Source: Ruminococcus sp.
GTDB taxonomy: Bacteria > Bacillota > Clostridia > Oscillospirales > Ruminococcaceae
Direction: 5' to 3'
Length of the DNA stretch: 36,726 nt
Assembly (NCBI GenBank): GCA_016288815.1
Contig: JAEELF010000060.1
Coordinates: 1-36,726 of the forward strand
Below are positions 31,697 to 36,726 of this stretch, one piece after another. Within the stretch, counting starts at the first letter, position 1, and every line of letters begins with the position of its first letter. Under the pieces are notes generated by a model, which did no database searches, was not told where the DNA came from, and worked only from the letters and a program-made list of their open reading frames with translations. Made by a program: the position numbers and the translations under genes.

Positions 31697-33073
31697 TCAC
31701 TCCTTACCGTCGTAGTACTTGACGAGGTATTCCTCCTTGATACGGCGCAGCTCGCTTCTGGGGAGGAGCCTGAGCAGCTCCCAGCCGATGTCGAGGGTCT
31801 CCTCGATGCTGCGGTTGTTCTCGAAGCCCTGCGAAACATAGCGCTTTTCAAACTCATCAGCGAACTTCGCATAGATGAGGTCAGTGGGCGTGAGCGCAGC
31901 CTCACCGAGCACGACCATGAGCTCCTTGGCGTCCTTACCGCGCGCATACGCGGAGAAAAGCTGGTTCATCGTACCGGAATGGTCAGCGCGGGTCTTGCCC
32001 TCACCGATACCCTTATCCTTCAGACGCGAAAGCGACGGAAGAACGTCAACAGGAGGATTAATGCCCTTTCTGTAGAGCTCGCGCGAGAGGATTATCTGCC
32101 CCTCAGTGATGTAGCCGGTAAGATCAGGGATCGGGTGGGTCTTATCGTCCTCGGGCATGGTGAGAATCGGGATCATAGTGATCGAGCCGTCCTTGTCGAT
32201 CTGACGTCCCGCACGCTCATATATCGAAGCGAGGTCTGTGTACATATAACCGGGGTAGCCGCGGCGTCCGGGGACCTCCTTACGCGCCGCCGACACTTCA
32301 CGCAGAGCGTCCGCATAGTTGGTGATATCGGTGAGGATAACGAGTACGTGCATCCCCTTCTCGAAAGCGAGGTACTCAGCCGCAGTCAGCGCCATTTTAG
32401 GAGTAGCAAGGCGCTCGATAGCAGAGTCGTTCGCAAGGTTTATGAAGAGCACCGTTCTATCGAGCGCGCCCGTCGAACGGAAGCTGTCGATGAAGTACTC
32501 CGACTCCTCGAACGTGATACCCATAGCAGCGAAGACAACAGCGAACTGCTCGTCCTTGCCGCGTACCTTAGCCTGACGTGCGATCTGAGCCGCCAGCTGA
32601 GCGTGCGGAAGACCGCTTGCAGAAAATATAGGCAGCTTCTGACCTCTAACGAGGGTGTTCAGACCGTCTATCGCCGAAACACCGGTCTGAATGAACTCCT
32701 GCGGATACTTTCTCGCAACGGGGTTCATAGGGAGACCGTTGACGTCCATGCGCTTGTCAGGGATTATCTCCGGACCGTCGTCTATAGGACGTCCCAGACC
32801 GTCAAATACACGTCCGAGCATATCCTCGGAAACGCCGAGCTCCATCTGGTGACCCGAGAAAACAACGCTCGAATCCTGAAGGTTTATACCGGCTGCGTTC
32901 TCAAAGAGCTGAACGAGAGCGTTCGTGCCGTCTATCTCAAGAACTCTGCAGCGGCGCCGCTCACCGTTTTTAAGACGTATCTCGGCAAGCTCGCCGTAGC
33001 TGACGTTCTCAACGTCCTTAACGAGCAGCAGAGGACCTGCTGCTTCCTGAATTGTTCTGTATTCTCTTGGCAT
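31697..33073 (-). CDS. atpB: V-type ATPase subunit B (non-catalytic)
   Basis: Alternates with subunit A in the A3B3 head of the rotary ATPase. The 458-residue length is typical. It has [19 protein letters not shown] and [14 protein letters not shown] in place of a working P-loop, plus the arginine-containing [17 protein letters not shown] region that completes the active site of A. Its ATG shares one base with the subunit A stop (TGATG), indicating coupled translation, and a GGAGG site lies just upstream. Confidence 0.97.
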   Translation of the reverse strand: MPREYRTIQEAAGPLLLVKDVENVSYGELAEIRLKNGERRRCRVLEIDGTNALVQLFENAAGINLQDSSVVFSGHQMELGVSEDMLGRVFDGLGRPIDDGPEIIPDKRMDVNGLPMNPVARKYPQEFIQTGVSAIDGLNTLVRGQKLPIFSASGLPHAQLAAQIARQAKVRGKDEQFAVVFAAMGITFEESEYFIDSFRSTGALDRTVLFINLANDSAIERLATPKMALTAAEYLAFEKGMHVLVILTDITNYADALREVSAARKEVPGRRGYPGYMYTDLASIYERAGRQIDKDGSITMIPILTMPEDDKTHPIPDLTGYITEGQIILSRELYRKGINPPVDVLPSLSRLKDKGIGEGKTRADHSGTMNQLFSAYARGKDAKELMVVLGEAALTPTDLIYAKFADEFEKRYVSQGFENNRSIEETLDIGWELLRLLPRSELRRIKEEYLVKYYDGKE

Positions 33074-34842
33074 CAGTCTGCCTCCCTGCTAAGCAGCTCG
33101 TTGAGCTCGGAGGATATCTCCACGGAGAGCTTATCGAATTCTGCATCTGTATTTTCTTCCTCAACGTACTTGAAGCGTCCTATCTTTTCGCGGACAGGAA
33201 GTGTTGCAGCGGCTTCAATGTCTGCGCCCTTTGCAATCGCGTCAGCTGCTTCATCGTTGAAATTGAGTATGAGCTTCATCATATAAAGCTGCTTTTTGAG
33301 GCTCGTGTAGGTATCGACCTCATGGAAAGCGAGCTGGTGGAGGAAGTCCTCGCGGATCGAACGGGCAGTCTCCATTTTGAGACGGTCATTCGCGGAGAGC
33401 GCGTCCATACCGATGAGCTTTACTATCTCCTTGAGCTCAGCCTCGTCGTGGAGAATCTGCATGAAGCGAGTCCTTGCACCCATCCAGTCCTTGGAGACAT
33501 TATTATCATACCAACCTGCGAGCGAATCCGCGTAGAGCGAGTAGCTGGTGAGCCAGTTTATCGCCGGGAAGTGGCGCTGATACGCGAGGTTGGAATCCAG
33601 TCCCCAGAACACCTTGACGATACGGAGCGTAGCCTGAGAAACAGGCTCGGAGATATCACCGCCGGGAGGCGAAACAGCTCCGATAACAGAGAGAGCACCC
33701 TCGCGCCCCTCCGTACCTGTGGATATGACACGTCCCGCACGCTCATAGAACTGAGCGAGACGGCTTCCGAGGTAAGCCGGGTAGCCCTCATCGCCGGGCA
33801 TCTCCTCCAGACGGCCTGACATCTCACGCAGAGCCTCGGCCCAGCGGGACGTCGAATCTGCCATAAGCGCAACGGAATAACCCATGTCGCGGTAGTACTC
33901 GGCAATGGTGATACCGGTGTAAACGGACGCCTCACGCGCCGCAACGGGCATATCTGAGGTGTTCGCGATAAGAACGGTACGCTCCATGAGCGACTTGCCT
34001 GTATTCGGGTCGATGAGCTCCGGGAACTCATTGAGAACGTCGGTCATCTCGTTTCCGCGCTCACCGCAGCCGATGTAAACTATGATATCAGCCTCCGCCC
34101 ACTTAGCGAGCTGGTGCTGTGTAACTGTCTTACCGCTTCCAAAAGGACCCGGTATAGCCGCAACTCCTCCCTTTGCTATCGGGAACAGACAGTCGATGAC
34201 TCTCTGACCTGTGACGAGCGGTCTGTCCGGCGGGAGCTTTTTGAGGTAAGGTCTGCCTCGGCGGACGCCCCACTTCTGCATCATGCTGAGCTCACGCTCG
34301 CCTTTTTCGGTCTCGATAACGCAGACCGTGTCCGTTATATGGAACTCTCCCTCATTTACTGACTTAACTGTTCCCTCAACACCGTTGGGGACCATTATCT
34401 TGTGGAGAACGATATCAGTCTCAGGAACGGTACCGATTATGTCGCCGCCCTTGACCTTATCCCCTGCCTTAACGGAGGGAGTGAACTTCCAGATAGTCTC
34501 TCTTTTCAGGGAGGGGACCTCAACGCCTCGCGCGAGGTTATTGCCGCACTGCTTTCTGATGTCGTCGAGGGGACGCTGGATACCGTCGAAAATGCTTCCG
34601 ATAAGTCCGGGACCGAGCTCAACGCTCATGGGCTCTCCTGTAGACTCAACAGCCTCGCCTGTACCGAGACCCGATGTCTCCTCATATACCTGAATGGACG
34701 CACGGTCCCCGTGCATCTCGATGATCTCGCCGATGAGACGTCTGCTGCTTACGCGGACCATATCGAACATATTCGCGTCTCTCATGCCCTCGGCAACAAC
34801 GAGCGGACCTGATATTTTAACAACTGTGCCTTTGCTGCTCAT
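33073..34842 (-). CDS. atpA: V-type ATPase subunit A (catalytic)
   Basis: Catalytic subunit. The 589-residue protein has the P-loop GPFGSGKT (232-239), GCGERGNEM with the catalytic-type Glu261, and [18 protein letters not shown]. The extra non-homologous region between about residues 110 and 190 that distinguishes V/A-type A subunits from F-type beta is present, with [19 protein letters not shown]. The ribosome binding site is poor: AGAGG lies about 13 bases before the ATG at 34842. It lies 21 bases after subunit F and overlaps atpB by one base. Confidence 0.97.
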   Translation of the reverse strand: MSSKGTVVKISGPLVVAEGMRDANMFDMVRVSSRRLIGEIIEMHGDRASIQVYEETSGLGTGEAVESTGEPMSVELGPGLIGSIFDGIQRPLDDIRKQCGNNLARGVEVPSLKRETIWKFTPSVKAGDKVKGGDIIGTVPETDIVLHKIMVPNGVEGTVKSVNEGEFHITDTVCVIETEKGERELSMMQKWGVRRGRPYLKKLPPDRPLVTGQRVIDCLFPIAKGGVAAIPGPFGSGKTVTQHQLAKWAEADIIVYIGCGERGNEMTDVLNEFPELIDPNTGKSLMERTVLIANTSDMPVAAREASVYTGITIAEYYRDMGYSVALMADSTSRWAEALREMSGRLEEMPGDEGYPAYLGSRLAQFYERAGRVISTGTEGREGALSVIGAVSPPGGDISEPVSQATLRIVKVFWGLDSNLAYQRHFPAINWLTSYSLYADSLAGWYDNNVSKDWMGARTRFMQILHDEAELKEIVKLIGMDALSANDRLKMETARSIREDFLHQLAFHEVDTYTSLKKQLYMMKLILNFNDEAADAIAKGADIEAAATLPVREKIGRFKYVEEENTDAEFDKLSVEISSELNELLSREAD

Positions 34843-34863
34843 TACGAATCATGCGCCTCTTTC

Positions 34864-35175
34864 CTAATTTAGTATGTCGGAACCGACAGCCTTCTCGACC
34901 GCCTCATGGACAGCTCTCATGCCGTCGCCGGTGTTCCCGTCGATCGCGGGGATGAGAACGATAGAGGGGAGCCGTGAGCTCCGGTATTTGTTTATAGTAT
35001 CACTGACGAGCGCCGCAGCGGGCTCCGTGATGTAAATAACCGCAAAATCGCTTACTGCAAGGCGGGAAATGAGCTTAGCTATGCGTTCGGGCTCGGTCTC
35101 ACAGAACACAGAGAGCCCGAGTGCCGCAAATCCGGAGACGCTTGCGCTGTCGCCGATGACTGCTGTTTTAAACAT
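34864..35175 (-). CDS. atpF: V-type ATPase subunit F (central stalk)
   Basis: A 103-residue Rossmann-like subunit that caps the central stalk with D. The opening TAVIGDSASVSGFAALGLSVF and the later VIYITEPAAALV and LPSIVLIPA segments are typical of NtpG/AtpF of the V/A type. Its ATG overlaps the end of subunit C by 8 bases, with AAGGA about 11 bases upstream. The identity is supported strongly by its position between C and A. Confidence 0.93.
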   Translation of the reverse strand: MFKTAVIGDSASVSGFAALGLSVFCETEPERIAKLISRLAVSDFAVIYITEPAAALVSDTINKYRSSRLPSIVLIPAIDGNTGDGMRAVHEAVEKAVGSDILN

Positions 35176-36112
35176 AGAGCTTTCTCATCCTTTCTGTGAT
35201 CGTGTCCCTGTCCGCACCGAACTCCTTGCAGACCGAAAGAATGCGGACGTTCTTTATCTCCGATTCCTTCGCGAGGTAGTAAGCCGCGAGCGGCTCATAG
35301 CCGAAAGCGAGCAAACGCGCCTCCTCAGCGATGTCGATGATAACGTCGTCGCACCACTTCTCGAACTTCGCGGGAGACTCCTTCAGCAGCTTAGCCGCAT
35401 CAGAGTATTCCGTATTCTCGAGGTAAGCGAGCAGAGACTCAGTCCCCGCGAGAGCCTCACGGACGAGGTCGTCCTTCTCGAGCTTCTCACTGCCGCACAC
35501 CGCGGTATCGAGGAAGTTCTTGTTCTTGCCCATGAGCGCACACCTGTATGCAGTCTTGATGTCGGCAGCCGCAGTTATAAGCTGAGCGTACTGCTTCATC
35601 ATATCTCCCGAGCACTTGTGCGCCTTCTTCTGCATTTCACGCAGGCAGGCAGCATCGATCAGCGAATCCGAGAGTTGACCGTCAAGCGTCCGCGTGAGGA
35701 GCTCGTAAGCCTCCGCCGAGGTGCTCCTTATGTGCTCCGGCAGGTACTCATATTCCTTGGTTTTCAGCGAATCGACGAGCATCTCGAGGTCGAGGTTCGT
35801 GGGACATATAAAGTACTGCTTGGGGTCATGATTCGAGATCATTGCCTTGAGTGCAGCCTTTAAATTATGGAAATCATTGCGGTACGCAAGGAGTTTCAGC
35901 TCCTCACTGTCGGGAGCGTATGCCCTAAGCATATCCCACACCTCAGCCAGAGAAGCATTCTCCCCGGCCGCAGTATTTTTCGCCGCGAGCGCAGACCTGA
36001 ATTCCGCGCGTGTGCGGGTATTGATGAGCTGATCGATGTCGGCGCGGGTCAGGAGTGTATTCTCCATAGCCTTGACAGCCGCGACGGCGTTTGCATATTT
36101 AGTCGTGCTCAT
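35168..36112 (-). CDS. atpC: V-type ATPase subunit C (AC39/d type)
   Basis: Links the central stalk to the membrane ring. The 314-residue, highly helical protein has YANAVAAVKAMENTLLTRADIDQLI near the start, the YRNDFHNLKAALKA segment (about 76-89) and FLDTAVCGSEKL near 215-226, which mark the family. It lies 8 bases after subunit E and overlaps subunit F by 8 bases. AGGTGA serves as ribosome binding site. Confidence 0.93.
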   Translation of the reverse strand: MSTTKYANAVAAVKAMENTLLTRADIDQLINTRTRAEFRSALAAKNTAAGENASLAEVWDMLRAYAPDSEELKLLAYRNDFHNLKAALKAMISNHDPKQYFICPTNLDLEMLVDSLKTKEYEYLPEHIRSTSAEAYELLTRTLDGQLSDSLIDAACLREMQKKAHKCSGDMMKQYAQLITAAADIKTAYRCALMGKNKNFLDTAVCGSEKLEKDDLVREALAGTESLLAYLENTEYSDAAKLLKESPAKFEKWCDDVIIDIAEEARLLAFGYEPLAAYYLAKESEIKNVRILSVCKEFGADRDTITERMRKLYV

Positions 36113-36120
36113 CGTATCAC

Positions 36121-36714
36121 CTACCCGAACAAAGCCCGCGCAGCAGTGTCGCGGACGCCCTCGCGCTCAGCCTCGAGTATCGCCGCGAAGCTGCAATTCT
36201 CGGAGATGAGCCCATATTCGAGGATAAACCCGTCAGCAATATCAGCAGCCTTATCGGAGAGCGTGAGCGAGCCCCCATGCGACTTCGCAGCAGCATTCAG
36301 CCTGTCTGCAAAATCGGCAGGGATACGTGCTATGTCTCGCTTCCCGAGGTACAGCGTACCGTCCTCAGCTGTCATACGGCGCGTGATCAGCTTTTCGAGC
36401 AGGCCGAAGTACTCCTTGTTGGGGAGGGCATTCAGCTTCTCGACTGTTCGTGCGACAGCCTTGTCGATACACTCGACCTTGCACGCAAGCAGTCTGCGCT
36501 TCATCGCAGAATCCGCCGAATTACAGGCGTTCTCGAATTCACGCTTGTACTGCACCTCAGCCTTTGCCATGTAATCGTCATAAGCCTTGGCAGCCTTCTC
36601 GTCACCGTCAGCCTTTATCTGACGAGCCTTGCTCTCGGCGGCGCTGGTCATTCTGTCCTCGTTTTCTTTCTTCTGTGCCTCAATAAAGTTCAGTATCTCC
36701 TCTAGTTCGGACAT
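36121..36714 (-). CDS. atpE: V-type ATPase subunit E (peripheral stalk)
   Basis: Part of the peripheral stator stalk. The 197-residue protein has a charged N-terminal helix (about 10-60, rich in Lys, Glu and Ala, able to form a coiled coil) and a globular C-terminal half ending in GFILEYGLISENCSFAAIL, a pattern typical of NtpE. The ATG at 36714 follows GGGGGGAAGAA at the very edge of the window. Genes for the membrane sector (I and K) are expected upstream, beyond the right edge. Confidence 0.92.
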   Translation of the reverse strand: MSELEEILNFIEAQKKENEDRMTSAAESKARQIKADGDEKAAKAYDDYMAKAEVQYKREFENACNSADSAMKRRLLACKVECIDKAVARTVEKLNALPNKEYFGLLEKLITRRMTAEDGTLYLGKRDIARIPADFADRLNAAAKSHGGSLTLSDKAADIADGFILEYGLISENCSFAAILEAEREGVRDTAARALFG

Positions 36715-36726
36715 TTCTTCCCCCCC

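Noticed and set aside
31637..33819. Long plus-strand open frames (549 and 255 codons) opposite the V-ATPase B and A genes.
   Set aside because: Antisense shadows of strongly conserved ATPase genes, without motifs or ribosome binding sites.
1..36726. CRISPR arrays, tRNA or rRNA genes, insertion sequences, prophage or defence genes.
   Set aside because: No regularly spaced repeats, tRNA-like folds with CCA-type ends, transposase motifs or phage genes were noticed; intergenic gaps are all under 300 bases and accounted for.

Overview
The window is a chromosomal housekeeping segment of a low-G+C-phylum (Firmicutes) anaerobe, most likely Oscillospiraceae/Ruminococcus-like. The basis is indirect: the gene order hprK-murB-rapZ-whiA-dnaE-pfkA, a bacterial V-type ATPase operon, a DUF951 gene beside prfA, strong AGGAGG-type ribosome binding sites and near-consensus TTGACA-17-TATAAT promoters. 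Genes are tightly packed, no gene-free stretch exceeds 300 bases, and I see no rRNA, tRNA, CRISPR array, IS element, prophage or plasmid gene.

Layout. 1-642 (-): 5' part of pgk, cut by the window edge. 901-2762 (+): maf and a DUF1015 gene, ending at a bidirectional terminator. 2800-3318 (-): an ECF transporter S component with its own promoter. 3573-9044 (+): a four-gene operon of MoxR ATPase, DUF58 protein, membrane transglutaminase and DUF308 membrane protein. 9087-13482 (-): a five-gene operon transcribed DUF951, prfA, tsaC/sua5, coaE, M18 aminopeptidase. 13651-14992 (+): an unrecognised 114-residue protein and a protein with S1 RNA-binding repeats. 15034-15996 (-): pfkA from its own promoter.

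16139-27383 (-) is one long co-directional block, transcribed rpe, rnfD-like, rnfE-like, rnfA-like, a DUF4015-type glycoside-hydrolase-like membrane-anchored protein, hprK, murB, rapZ, whiA, dnaE. Most junctions overlap or are very short, so a long operon from the promoter at 27429-27457 is likely. It joins sugar-phosphate metabolism, carbon catabolite control (HPr kinase), wall precursor synthesis, division/RNA regulators and replication. 27674-30230 (+): rpsO and pnp, each preceded by a structured leader. 30319-30990 (+): a self-contained DinB-like gene with a perfect consensus promoter and terminators on both sides. 31036-36714 (-): V-type ATPase genes transcribed E-C-F-A-B-D; any membrane subunits (I, K) would lie beyond the right edge.

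The strongest candidate for something undescribed is the three-gene Rnf-like membrane set (24554-26742). It keeps the canonical D-E-A order but has no rnfC, rnfG or rnfB in the locus. By eye alignment with remembered E. coli Rsx proteins, three of the four cysteines expected to hold the intramembrane iron-sulfur cluster are serines, and the RnfD flavin-attachment motif is also altered. If confirmed, this is a membrane complex built from Rnf parts that cannot work as a normal Rnf redox pump. Secondary points are the rpsO and pnp leader structures, the missing yvcK between rapZ and whiA, and the 5'-end hairpins of the pgk and pfkA messages.
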